From Reyranella sp. (GTDB taxonomy: Bacteria; Pseudomonadota; Alphaproteobacteria; Reyranellales; Reyranellaceae), in contig NZ_SCVC01000030.1 of the NCBI RefSeq assembly GCF_004297405.1, forward strand, positions 62,001-126,000: a DNA stretch of 64,000 nucleotides, given 5' to 3'. The translations under genes and the position numbers were made by a program. The notes below the pieces were generated by a model, which did not search any database, had not been told where the DNA came from, and was given only the letters and a program-made list of their open reading frames with translations. This document shows positions 39,007 through 47,036 of this stretch, one piece after another; the first letter of the stretch is position 1; every line of letters begins with the position of its first letter.

Positions 39007-40593
39007 TCACCCTGAGGGTGATCGGGAATCGGAGCGTGCGGGCACGCCGACATGCTGTAACGCCACGGCGGCAAGGATGGCGAGCATCGCGACGCCAACC
39101 GCACTTGCGACGGACGCCAGGTTGAAGCCTGCGATGAACGCCGCCTGTGCCTGCTCGACCAGGTCCGCTGGAAGCCTCGACGCGATCGAGGAGACCGCCC
39201 ACAGACTGTCGTTCACGGCCTCGCGTGTTTCCCGGCTGAGGTTTTCCGGCAAGCTGGCGACCATCAGGTGGCGATAGACAGCGGCAGAGAGGCTTCCAAG
39301 GACGGCGATACCGAGCGATACGCCGAGATCCTGCACCGTCTCCGACATCGCTGAGGCCGATCCCGCCTTTTCGGCCGGCGCGGAGCCAACAACGAGATCG
39401 GTACCGAGCGCGGCGATGGTGCCGAGGCCGAGATAGGCCAGCGAGAAGCCGGCAACGACCGTGACAAGGCCATCGGTGCCGCTGCCGAGTTGGCTGAGCA
39501 TGACATAGCCGGCCGCAGACAGGCCGAGGGCCAGGGCAACGACGAAACCGGGCCGGATGCGCCTGGCGACGAGCGGCGCACCGACGCCGGCAACCACCAT
39601 CCCCAGCGCAGGTGGCCCCATCCACAGGCCGGCGACAATGGGAGAGAAGCCGACAACCAGTTGCAGATATTGCGTGACCAGAAGCATGGTCCCGCCAACG
39701 GCGATCAATCCGAAGAGCAGCACGATCAGCGCGACGGAAAAGGCCCTGTTCCCGAACAGGCTCACGTCAAGGAGCGGATCGGAAAGTCTCCTCTGCCGTC
39801 GGACGAACAACGCGCCGAACACAAGGCCCACGACAATTGCGCCGATGGCGCCCGGAGCGAAGCCATCCTTGGCGATCTGCTTGACGCCGTAGACGGCGGG
39901 CAGCATCGCCGCGAGCGACAGGGCGACGCTGGAAAGATCGAGCCGTCCTGCGTTCGGCGCGCGGTATTCGGGCAGCAGAATCGGTGCGAGCAGAAGCAGC
40001 AGGACGACGACGGGTGCAGCGATCAGGAAGGCCGCGCCCCACCAGAAGTGCTCCAGCAGCGCGCCTCCGACAACGGGGCCCAGGGCCATGCCGAGCGCAA
40101 ACATTGTCGTCCATATGCCGAATCCGAGCGCGCGCTGGCGCGGATCGGCAAACAGATTGCTTATGAGCGCGAGGGTCGATGGCATCAGCGTTGCCGCCGA
40201 GATCCCGAGCGCCGCCCGTGCCGCGATGAGCGTCACGGCACTGGTCGAGAAGGCCGCGATCACCGAGGCAATCGCGAAAGCGGTCGCGCCGATCATCAGC
40301 AGCTTGCGACGGCCGATGCGATCGCCGAGCGTGCCCATGGTGATGAGAAAGCCCGCGATCATGAATCCGTAGGCGTCCATGATCCAGAGCGCCTGCGTGC
40401 TCGTCGGCTGCAGGTCTGCCGCCAGTGCCGGCAGTGCCAGGTGCAGCAAGGTGAGGTCCAGGCCGAGAAGGATCGTCGGCAGAGCTAGCAACGCCAGACC
40501 CGCCCATTCGCGTGCGCCGGCTCGGGGGAAAGACAGGGCTGTTTCGGTTGCTACGTAGGTTTGGCCGAGCTCGGCTTCGCAATGGGATGTCAT
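39007..40593 (-). CDS. MFS transporter, DHA2 (14-helix) drug-efflux type
   Basis: 528-aa major facilitator with about 14 transmembrane helices. The DHA2 motif A GTLGDRIGRRKLLM and motif C-like GPVVGGALLEHFWWGAAF are visible. It likely exports drugs or other lipophilic compounds by proton antiport. ATG 40593 has AAGGAGG 4 nt upstream. It is divergent from a MmyB-type regulator gene which probably controls it. Confidence 0.9.
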   Translation of the reverse strand: MTSHCEAELGQTYVATETALSFPRAGAREWAGLALLALPTILLGLDLTLLHLALPALAADLQPTSTQALWIMDAYGFMIAGFLITMGTLGDRIGRRKLLMIGATAFAIASVIAAFSTSAVTLIAARAALGISAATLMPSTLALISNLFADPRQRALGFGIWTTMFALGMALGPVVGGALLEHFWWGAAFLIAAPVVVLLLLLAPILLPEYRAPNAGRLDLSSVALSLAAMLPAVYGVKQIAKDGFAPGAIGAIVVGLVFGALFVRRQRRLSDPLLDVSLFGNRAFSVALIVLLFGLIAVGGTMLLVTQYLQLVVGFSPIVAGLWMGPPALGMVVAGVGAPLVARRIRPGFVVALALGLSAAGYVMLSQLGSGTDGLVTVVAGFSLAYLGLGTIAALGTDLVVGSAPAEKAGSASAMSETVQDLGVSLGIAVLGSLSAAVYRHLMVASLPENLSRETREAVNDSLWAVSSIASRLPADLVEQAQAAFIAGFNLASVASAVGVAMLAILAAVALQHVGVPARSDSRSPSG

Positions 40594-40635
40594 GCTGCCT
40601 CCTTGTCAGAGGCCCACAAGCACGACAGGATTAAA

Positions 40636-40665
40636 CTGTTACAAGATTGCAAATTATCCTGTTAC
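40636..40665. promoter_or_regulatory. CTGTTAC direct repeats between the MFS and regulator genes
   Basis: CTGTTAC occurs at 40636-40642 and 40659-40665, 23 bp apart, in an AT-rich gap between the divergent genes. A likely binding site for the adjacent regulator. Confidence 0.4.
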
Positions 40666-40678
40666 TGGAAGCAATACC

Positions 40679-41470
40679 CTGCCCTCTCGAACCCTCGCGC
40701 GCACGCGAAGCGACCTCTCCGATTTCCTGGTGCGCCAGAGAGCGAAGCTCTCGCCCGCCACCGTAGGCCTGCCAACCAATGGCGGCCGTCGCACGCCGGG
40801 GCTGCGACGCGAGGAAGTCGCCCAGCTCGCAGGCGTCGGTCTCACCTGGTACACCTGGTTCGAGCAGGGTCGCGACATTCAGGTCTCGGAGAGCTTTCTG
40901 CTCAAGATCTCGAAAGCCCTGAAACTGGACGACTCCGACTGCAGCCGTCTGTTCCTGCTGGCGCACCGTCGCCCCCCGCCACCCGAAGCCTATCAGTGGC
41001 CCACCGTCACCCCGTTCATCCAGCAGTTGCTGGACGATCTCGTCACGCGTCCGGCCTATGTGCTCAACCTGCGGTGGGATGTGATCGCCTGGAATGCGGC
41101 GGCCGACTGCCTGTTCGACTTCTCGAGCCGCGACCTGTCAGATCGCAACCTCATGCGCTTGGTTTTCGCGGATCCCGGGATGCGTCCCCGTCTGCCGCGA
41201 TGGCAGGAGGAAGCGCCGAGACTGCTCGCACAGTTTCGCAGCGATCTGGCGTCCGCACCCGACGACCCCGCCATGCTCACCTTGATCGACGAGTTGAAAA
41301 GATTGTCCCCGGACTTTCGCCGCTGGATCGAGCAGCCGAGCATGGACAGCTACAGCCGAGGCATCGGAGTCGTGCTCGATGACCGGGGCACGCGCCTGAA
41401 CTTCGCCCATGAGATGCTGCTCGTCGACGAGCACCGGCATCTGAGGATGATCGTCTACTTCCAAAAGTGA
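40679..41470 (+). CDS. Xre-type regulator with MmyB-like ligand domain
   Basis: About 263 aa. An N-terminal helix-turn-helix (RRTPGLRREEVAQLAGVGL, then WYTWFEQGRDI) is followed by the MmyB-like ligand-binding domain (VLNLRWDVIAWNAAADCLF, then MRLVFADPGMR). Such proteins control adjacent oxidoreductase or efflux genes. The start is uncertain: the first in-frame ATG (40592) overlaps the start codon of the divergent MFS gene. No ATG/GTG/TTG fits the expected N-terminus, but CTG 40679 has GGAAG 7 nt upstream. The frame is intact to 41470. Confidence 0.82.
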   Translation: MPSRTLARTRSDLSDFLVRQRAKLSPATVGLPTNGGRRTPGLRREEVAQLAGVGLTWYTWFEQGRDIQVSESFLLKISKALKLDDSDCSRLFLLAHRRPPPPEAYQWPTVTPFIQQLLDDLVTRPAYVLNLRWDVIAWNAAADCLFDFSSRDLSDRNLMRLVFADPGMRPRLPRWQEEAPRLLAQFRSDLASAPDDPAMLTLIDELKRLSPDFRRWIEQPSMDSYSRGIGVVLDDRGTRLNFAHEMLLVDEHRHLRMIVYFQK

Positions 41471-41476
41471 CGGCAA

Positions 41477-41502
41477 GGACGCGCGACCACAGTCGCGCGT
41501 CC
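41477..41502. terminator. Bidirectional terminator-like hairpin
   Basis: Perfect 11-bp stem GGACGCGCGAC / GTCGCGCGTCC with a 4-nt loop between the convergent ends of the regulator (41470) and the phage tail-tube gene (41518). There is no T-tract on the plus side. Confidence 0.6.
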
Positions 41503-41517
41503 CTCCCTGCACCGTCC

Positions 41518-42789
41518 TCAACACGCGTAGAACATGATCTCGTCGTCGCCGTTCAGGCGGTTGAACTGCAATGCGGCGTCGAGGGCCTGCAGGCCGTTGC
41601 GGTCCTTGTAGGTGAGGCCGGTGTACTGGACGCACGGCGCGTGGATGTACCAGCTATTGCCGGGTGTCGTGCCGACCCGCATGCCGAAGGGCATCAGGCG
41701 GGCGTTGGCGAGCTTGGTCCAGAAGTCCTGGCTGGCGACCAGCGTCGCTTCGGGGTCGATGCCGCCGGAGCTGCCGCGATCGGTGATGCGGAGCCCGGTG
41801 TAGCCGTTGGCGGCATTGATCGAAGTGCGCGGGTCGATCTTGTTGGCGATGTCGTAGCTGAACGTGTCGACCACGCACGGGTTGTTGAGCGGGCCGGCGA
41901 TGCCGAAGCCGTCGACATGCAGGCGGCCCAGCTCGACCTGCTGCGGTAAGGTCGACTCGAAGACCGGACTCACTGGAAAGGCCGCGTCCGTCGGCGTGCT
42001 GTAGATGCCGGTGAACTCGAACTCCACCGTCGCGCGCCCGCCGGCCTGTGCGTTCACCTTGAAGGTGCCGTAGCAGCCCGTCGCCTCGTGCAGCACGCCG
42101 TCCTTGTAGAGGCGCAGTGCGATGCTCTCCTGCTGGTTCTCGACGGACGTCGGCTGATACTTGATGCCGGCCGGGAAGACCGTGACGATCCACTTCTGGC
42201 CCGCGATCAGCGCGCCGCTCCAGGTCGGCGTCACTGTGGCGCCGGAGAGGCCGCCGGTCGTCAGGGTGGCCGCCGTGCCCGAGATCATGTCGACGCCCGC
42301 CTGCGCCGCCGTGCCGTCATCGGCGGTGATCGTCATCTCGGCCGTGCCCGAGAGGCCGCCGGTCGTGACGTCGATCAGCAAGGTCTTGGGCTCGGTGATG
42401 CCCGAGAGGCTGCCGCCGGTCGTCCAGGCGACAGTGGGAGCGCCGCCGACATTGCCGATCGGCAGGAACGCGCCCCACCAGGCCGACGCCTTGTTCTCGG
42501 CGACCAGCGAGCAGGCGCGCAGCAGACGGCCCAGCCGGCTTTCGGAGCCGACCGTGCCGCTGCCGCGCAGCTCGTGCGTGAAGGAGAGCTTGGAGATCTT
42601 GCGACCGATCATGTCGGGCGTCGGCGAGAGGTCGGCGCGATAGAGTGGCCGGTCGATGTTCTGGAGATCGAGCTTGTAGTCGGCGTTCTCGATCAGGATC
42701 GGGCTGGTCGAGTCGTTGAACGCTGGCAGCGTGCCATAGGCCGGCTCGATGCCGGCGTAGAGCATGGTCTTGCGGGTGAGAATGCTCAT
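41518..42789 (-). CDS. Phage major tail tube protein
   Basis: 423 aa from ATG 42789, with AAGGAGGGG upstream. It begins MSILTRKTMLYAGIEPAYGT, as in siphophage tail-tube proteins, with RKISKLSFTHELRGSG and YTGLTYKDRNGLQALDAALQ. The middle (about 115-215) carries an added Ig-like insertion with GGLSG repeats, probably surface-exposed on the tail. It is large for the family. It lies directly after the 252-aa gene but is cut off from the tail chaperones by a 5-kb host block. Confidence 0.85.
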   Translation of the reverse strand: MSILTRKTMLYAGIEPAYGTLPAFNDSTSPILIENADYKLDLQNIDRPLYRADLSPTPDMIGRKISKLSFTHELRGSGTVGSESRLGRLLRACSLVAENKASAWWGAFLPIGNVGGAPTVAWTTGGSLSGITEPKTLLIDVTTGGLSGTAEMTITADDGTAAQAGVDMISGTAATLTTGGLSGATVTPTWSGALIAGQKWIVTVFPAGIKYQPTSVENQQESIALRLYKDGVLHEATGCYGTFKVNAQAGGRATVEFEFTGIYSTPTDAAFPVSPVFESTLPQQVELGRLHVDGFGIAGPLNNPCVVDTFSYDIANKIDPRTSINAANGYTGLRITDRGSSGGIDPEATLVASQDFWTKLANARLMPFGMRVGTTPGNSWYIHAPCVQYTGLTYKDRNGLQALDAALQFNRLNGDDEIMFYAC

Positions 42790-42827
42790 GGAAGCCCCTC
42801 CTTGGGCCAAAGGGAATCGTTGGGTGG

Positions 42828-43586
42828 TTAGACAGCAACCGTGGACGCGACGCCGCCGGTGGCGTCGCCCAGCGCGTTGAGCTTGGTGGCGAGTTCCTTC
42901 ACGGCGTTGGCGATCTTCTGCATCACCGCGCCGGCATCGGCCGCCTTGACGATGGCATTGGCCGCCGTCGTATCCGCGCCCGACGCCGCCGTGCCGGTGC
43001 CTTCGGGAATGTCGGCGAAGGCGAGGCTATAGGCGGGCTTGCCGCCGGAGAGATCGACGATCTCCGCCGCCCCACAGGCGACGGCGAGCTTGTTCGTGTG
43101 CAGCACGAGCTGGGCCAGCGCGTTCCTGAGCCGCGCCAGCACGAGGTTGGCGCCGGTGGCCGAGGCCATCGCGGTGCCGACGCCGGTGTAGGAGACGTCG
43201 ATGGCGGCGATGGTGCCGTCGGCCGTGGTGCCGACGATGTTGTCGACCAGCACTCCCCCCAGCGCCGGGACCCGCGCGTTCAGGAGATTGATCTGCGCGA
43301 TCAGCTCCTTCAGCGCGTCGGTGGCGTTGGCGAAGCCCGCTTCAAGCTCGGCCTTCTGCGCGGCGTCGCTGCTGCCGAGCGCGGCCGGCGTGAAGCTGCC
43401 GATGGCCTCGATCGTGCCGTTGGCGGTCTGGCCGCCGGAATTGTCGACAAGATCGGTCACGGTCGACGCGGCGATGCGGGCCAGCGACTGCGCCAAGCCG
43501 CGCATCGCGGGCGTCAGCCCGTTGCCGTCGACGCGAAAGATCTGGCTGCCCGCCGCATACTGCGCCCGGGAAATCCTGACGGTCAT
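42828..43586 (-). CDS. Phage protein of unknown function (252 aa)
   Basis: 252 aa, Ala/Gly/Thr-rich, built of two or three similar units, each with a TANGTIEAIGSFTPA or TADGTIAAIDVSYTG type segment followed by a helix. GAGGTG lies before ATG 43586. It could be a decoration or tail-surface protein by position next to the tail tube. No family recognised. Confidence 0.65.
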   Translation of the reverse strand: MTVRISRAQYAAGSQIFRVDGNGLTPAMRGLAQSLARIAASTVTDLVDNSGGQTANGTIEAIGSFTPAALGSSDAAQKAELEAGFANATDALKELIAQINLLNARVPALGGVLVDNIVGTTADGTIAAIDVSYTGVGTAMASATGANLVLARLRNALAQLVLHTNKLAVACGAAEIVDLSGGKPAYSLAFADIPEGTGTAASGADTTAANAIVKAADAGAVMQKIANAVKELATKLNALGDATGGVASTVAV

Positions 43587-43794
43587 TGGAGCACCTCATT
43601 GTGCGGGATGCGGATGCATCCCTCCATGCCCGCCCTGAACTGACACCGCCCTCCTCGCCCCGGTATCGCCTCCTGTCAGCGTGGTTCGGCGCTGCGCCAA
43701 TGACGAATACTACTTATACGTGTTTTACAACAGCGTATGCTCGTCTATAGTTTGCGCAAAGGGTCGTTCAACACCCTGGTTTGGAGGAATAGTG

Positions 43795-44022
43795 ATGTCG
43801 AGGCTCTTTCCGAAACTGATGCTGGTTGTGGGCATCGGCATGATCGGGTTGGCCTGCCTAGGCGACTACAGTCCCGCAGATGCTCGATCGCGGGATGGCT
43901 ATACCACGGTGACGGTGACGAACCGCGGCCAGAACGGATATCCCGACCACGTCGTTAGGCAGCGGGTCCGCTGCTGGAGCCAGTACTACGACGGCTACCG
44001 TCAACGAACCGCACGGTGCTGA
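43795..44022 (+). CDS. Small secreted protein (75 aa)
   Basis: 75 aa from ATG 43795 with GGAGGAA 6 nt upstream. Signal peptide (MSRLFPKLMLVVGIGMIGLA, cleavage near residue 30), then a short basic, Tyr/Arg-rich mature part with two Cys (VRCWSQYYDGYRQRTARC). Unknown function. First gene of a plus-strand insertion between phage structural genes. Confidence 0.65.
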   Translation: MSRLFPKLMLVVGIGMIGLACLGDYSPADARSRDGYTTVTVTNRGQNGYPDHVVRQRVRCWSQYYDGYRQRTARC

Positions 44023-44090
44023 CACGGGCTTTGCTTTGGCCGTAGGGACCCGTACAAAGCGCTCCGGTCAAACATCGAGAGAACTCAAGA

Positions 44091-44501
44091 ATGCCGTCCG
44101 TCATTGCCGCGATCCTGGAGTCGCGGACGTTTCTCGTGCTTGCAAGGGTGGAACTCACCTTCGTCTTCTGGTCATCGGGTCTTGCCAAGCTGTTCGGGTT
44201 CGACGGCGCCACCCTCGAAATGGAAAAGTTCCACCTGCAACCAAGCTGGCTGTTCGCTGTCGCGACCGTGATCGTGCTGCTCGGCGGCTCGCTGGCGATC
44301 ATCCTGAACCGTGGCGTCTGGCTCGGCACCGGCGCACTCGCCGTCTTCACGCTCCTCACCATCCCCATCGCCCATGCGTTCTGGAACAAGACCGGCGATG
44401 ACGCCTTCCAGCACATGGTGATCTCCTTCGAGCATGTGTCGATGGTCGGCGGGCTGGCGCTGGCGGCGATCCTCTCGAAGAGGATGCGCACCAAGTCCTA
44501 G
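44091..44501 (+). CDS. DoxX-family membrane protein (copy 1)
   Basis: 136-aa DoxX-like protein with four transmembrane helices. It begins MPSVIAAILESRTFLVLARV and is about 60 % identical to the second copy at 45045. DoxX proteins are small membrane subunits linked to thiol or quinone redox work and oxidative stress. It precedes soxR by 33 bp, same strand. No SoxR box is seen before it. Confidence 0.85.
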   Translation: MPSVIAAILESRTFLVLARVELTFVFWSSGLAKLFGFDGATLEMEKFHLQPSWLFAVATVIVLLGGSLAIILNRGVWLGTGALAVFTLLTIPIAHAFWNKTGDDAFQHMVISFEHVSMVGGLALAAILSKRMRTKS

Positions 44502-44534
44502 CGCGCTTTCGTCCGGGGTGAGCTATGGGGTGGC

Positions 44535-45041
44535 ATGTCCACCCCAGCTCCCCTCACCGTCGGCGAGGTCGCCCAGCGCAGCGGGATCGCCGTCTCGACG
44601 GTGCATTTCTACGAGAAGAAGAAGCTCATCGCCGGCTGGCGCACGGCCGGCAACCAGCGGCGCTATCACCGCGCCGTGCTGCGCCGCATCGCCATCATCC
44701 GCATCGCCCAGCGTGCGGGCATTCCGCTCTCGGTGATCCACGACGCGCTCGCCGACCTCCCGCACGACCACGCGCCGACCGTGCGCGACTGGCGGCGCTT
44801 CACCAACGCCTGGAAAGGCATACTCGAGGAACGCATCACCGGCCTGATGCAGTTGCGCGACCAGATCGCGAGCTGCATCGGCTGCGGCTGCCTGTCGCTG
44901 AAAGAATGTCCGCTACGGAATCCCGACGACGCGCTGGGCAGGCAGGGTCCGGGGCCGCGACGTTTGGTGCCAGCGCCCAAGGCTTTACCTCGACCATGGT
45001 TGAGGTCCTACAAGGCACACCGCAACACCAAGCGGGGGTAA
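44535..45041 (+). CDS. soxR: Redox-sensitive transcriptional activator SoxR
   Basis: 168-aa MerR-family regulator. An N-terminal winged helix (LTVGEVAQRSGIAVSTVHFY) and dimer helix lead to the [2Fe-2S] motif CIGCGCLSLKEC with four Cys at about residues 116-127, followed by PLRNPDD. SoxR senses redox-cycling compounds or superoxide through the cluster. The tail of ~35 residues after the cluster is longer than usual. The DNA for that tail contains a SoxR-box promoter facing the next gene. Confidence 0.93.
   Translation: MSTPAPLTVGEVAQRSGIAVSTVHFYEKKKLIAGWRTAGNQRRYHRAVLRRIAIIRIAQRAGIPLSVIHDALADLPHDHAPTVRDWRRFTNAWKGILEERITGLMQLRDQIASCIGCGCLSLKECPLRNPDDALGRQGPGPRRLVPAPKALPRPWLRSYKAHRNTKRG
44984..45014 (+). 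promoter_or_regulatory. SoxR box and 19-bp-spaced promoter of the second doxX gene
   Basis: CCTCGACCATGGTTGAGG at 44988-45005 is an 18-bp near-palindrome with the outer bases of the SoxR consensus (CCTC..TTGAGG). It sits between TTTACC (44984-44989) and TACAAG (45009-45014), spaced 19 bp as in MerR-type promoters. It is inside the end of soxR and 31 bp before the second DoxX gene. Confidence 0.65.
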
Positions 45042-45044
45042 AGA

Positions 45045-45446
45045 GTGCCAAGCGTATTTGCAGCGATCCTGGAGTCACGCGCCTTCCTCTTTCTGGCGCG
45101 GGTGCTGCTCACCTTCGTCTTCTGGACCGCAGGCCTCGGCAAGCTGATCGGGTTTGATGCAAATGCCACCGAGATGGAGACGTTCGGCCTCTACCCGGGC
45201 TGGCTGGTGAATGCCGCGGTGCTCACCTTGCAACTCGGCGGCTCGGCGATGATCATCCTGAACCGCGGCACCTGGCTCGCCGCCGGCGCGCTCGCGGTCT
45301 TCACCGTCCTCACCATCCCGATCGCCCATCCCTTCTGGGCCAGGACCGGCGCCGAAGCCTTCCGCGACCTGACCGTCGCACTGGAGCACGTGTCGCTGAT
45401 CGGCGGGCTGGCGCTGGCGGCGATACTCGGGGCACGCCTTCGGTGA
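45045..45446 (+). CDS. DoxX-family membrane protein (copy 2)
   Basis: 133-aa four-helix DoxX paralogue, start GTG 45045 with GGGGGT 6 nt upstream. It shares MPSVFAAILESRAFLFLARV with copy 1 and differs mainly in loops. Likely induced by SoxR through the box in the soxR 3' end. The pair doxX-soxR-doxX is a self-contained stress cassette within the phage block. Confidence 0.85.
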   Translation: MPSVFAAILESRAFLFLARVLLTFVFWTAGLGKLIGFDANATEMETFGLYPGWLVNAAVLTLQLGGSAMIILNRGTWLAAGALAVFTVLTIPIAHPFWARTGAEAFRDLTVALEHVSLIGGLALAAILGARLR

Positions 45447-45453
45447 TGCCCTT

Positions 45454-45554
45454 CCTCCCCCGTCAACGGGGGAGGTGCCTCGTCATACGAGGCGGAGGGG
45501 TCATGACCCCTCCGTCGCCGCAGACGGCGCCACCTCCCCATCTGAATGGGGAGG
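45454..45554. repeat. Compound palindromic repeat family A, copy 5 (shortest)
   Basis: Full copy in which the central GGAGGGGTCA and TGACCCCTCC meet with no spacer, giving a perfect palindrome centre. It lies between the DoxX gene and the phage gene at 45567 (convergent ends). Confidence 0.9.
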
Positions 45555-45566
45555 AAAAGCCCAGCG

Positions 45567-46037
45567 TTAGACGATCCGCCGCGGATCCTTGATCGAGTGG
45601 CGGTATTTCATCGTGTAGAGGATCACGCCCGCGACATGGCGCTGGTTCTCGTCCTCGACATCGGAATCGTTGCTGGTCTCCACGAGGTCGATCACCAGAC
45701 CGCCCAGGGTCGGGTCCTCGGCCAGGCGGCGCTGGACGGCGCCAAAGTAGGCGTTCATCTCGCTGCTGGGCTGTGCACTCGATTGCACGACCAGCTTGAT
45801 CTCCAGCGCCACCGTCAGGCTGCACTCGCGCACCATGTGGAGGTCGCGCTTGGTCTCGCGGCCGTCGAAGATGCCGAGCGAGCGCTGCTTGCGATAGGCC
45901 CAGTCCCGGAGCGGCGCCCGCACCACCAGATCCCAGGCGAAGCCATAGTCGCCTACGGGCTGCGTGCGGATCACCTGCTCGAGCGCCGCCAGCGCGCGTT
46001 CGCGCACGGTCAGTTGGTTGGGAACGAACTCAGCCAC
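45567..46037 (-). CDS. Phage tail completion-like protein
   Basis: 156 aa starting MAEFVPNQLTVRERALAALE. It has a central RDLHMVRECSLTVALEIKLV strand region and a C-terminal HVAGVILYTMKYRHSIKDPR, which fits siphophage minor tail/terminator (gpU-like) proteins. A variant family D palindrome (45773-45788) lies in the coding sequence (VVQSSAQ). It overlaps the upstream gene by 8 bp. Confidence 0.7.
   Translation of the reverse strand: MAEFVPNQLTVRERALAALEQVIRTQPVGDYGFAWDLVVRAPLRDWAYRKQRSLGIFDGRETKRDLHMVRECSLTVALEIKLVVQSSAQPSSEMNAYFGAVQRRLAEDPTLGGLVIDLVETSNDSDVEDENQRHVAGVILYTMKYRHSIKDPRRIV
45773..45788. repeat. Family D palindrome variant
   Basis: GTGCACTCGATTGCAC, one mismatch, inside the tail-completion gene. 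Confidence 0.75.
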
Positions 46038-46401
46038 CGCTCATCTCCTTCAGGATCGCTTTGAGGGCGCGTTCGAGGAAGTAGTCTCCCTCGCTCTCCA
46101 GCGTGCGCAGCATCTCCAGCCGTGTCCGTCCCCGCCGCGCCTGCAGCACGAACGGAATCCGCGTGCGACCCGGCCGCCGCGCCGTCACGAGCACGCGCCC
46201 CTTGATCTCGCCCAGGCTGCTGCCCGTGACCTCGACGCTGGCGCCCGAGCCTGCCGTCACCGCTTTGAGATGGGAGTCGAGTTCGCGCCGCAGCGCGCCC
46301 GGCACTCTTTGCCAACCGTCGGTGAGCGCCTTGGCCGCCGCCTCGAAGCCCGCCGCCGCGTCCGTGTAATGCCGGCCGCGGAACGAGACTTCGATGCCCA
46401 T
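46030..46401 (-). CDS. Phage head-tail joining/tail completion protein
   Basis: 123 aa from ATG 46401, which overlaps the stop of the connector gene (ATGA). It contains ALTDGWQRVPGALRRELDSH, GRVLVTARRPGRTRIPFVLQ and a C-terminal LERALKAILKEMSGG, in line with HK97 gp10-like or gpZ-like proteins. Assigned from size and position with moderate sequence support. Confidence 0.65.
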   Translation of the reverse strand: MGIEVSFRGRHYTDAAAGFEAAAKALTDGWQRVPGALRRELDSHLKAVTAGSGASVEVTGSSLGEIKGRVLVTARRPGRTRIPFVLQARRGRTRLEMLRTLESEGDYFLERALKAILKEMSGG

Positions 46402-47021
46402 CAGAGGATGACGCCGGCGCGCGGCGTCTCGGCCCACGGCATGTAGCGCGTGTGGCGGCCGAGGATGCGCACCAACTGGCCTTCCAGCAGACGCGCGTCG
46501 GCGGTCGACCGGTTCTGCACGAACATGGGATGCGCGCTCAACGCCACACGGGCATGGAGTCGCGCCGCAAGCGCCAACCACCCCGGCACGGCGTCGAAAT
46601 GCTGGCCATCGGTCGCGGTGAAGCCCGCGGTGTAGGACACGCGGAACCACCAGGGCCGGAAGCCGCGCAACTCGTCGTCGCCCGCGATCGACACGACGCC
46701 CTTCTCGGGATCGACGGTCGCGCGGGCCGTGAGGTCGATCTCGCTCGTGCCAAACTCCGCCGGCAGCCGCGCGGCTTTCACCGTCGGTGTCCCGGTGAGG
46801 AAGCCCCGCGAGAGGCCGAGCCGCACGAGATGGCCGGCGGGATACTGGCTCATCTCCACGGCGAAATCGTCGCGTGCCGTCACCCGCTCCAACGTGGTGC
46901 GGAGACGGCTCGCGATATCGTCGGTCGCGGCATCGAGCGCGGCCAGGATGGCGTTGTCGCTATCCTGACCGGCCTCGACGCCCAGCGCTTCCTGTACGGA
47001 AAGCAGGCTGGCGAGCTTCAT
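46401..47021 (-). CDS. Phage head-tail connector protein
   Basis: 206 aa starting MKLASLLSVQEALGVEAGQD, with GGAGCAC before ATG 47021. The N-terminal helices (AILAALDAATDDIASRLRTT) match gp6-like connectors; a beta-rich insertion and WFRVSYTAGF plus a C-terminal helix follow. It would sit below the portal. Larger than typical (about 110-180 aa). Confidence 0.72.
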   Translation of the reverse strand: MKLASLLSVQEALGVEAGQDSDNAILAALDAATDDIASRLRTTLERVTARDDFAVEMSQYPAGHLVRLGLSRGFLTGTPTVKAARLPAEFGTSEIDLTARATVDPEKGVVSIAGDDELRGFRPWWFRVSYTAGFTATDGQHFDAVPGWLALAARLHARVALSAHPMFVQNRSTADARLLEGQLVRILGRHTRYMPWAETPRAGVIL

Positions 47022-47036
47022 GATGTGCTCCGACGG

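Noticed and set aside
40592..40678. ATG 40592 as start of the MmyB-type regulator
   Set aside because: It overlaps the start codon of the divergent MFS gene and would leave no room for the MFS promoter; the added residues look non-coding.
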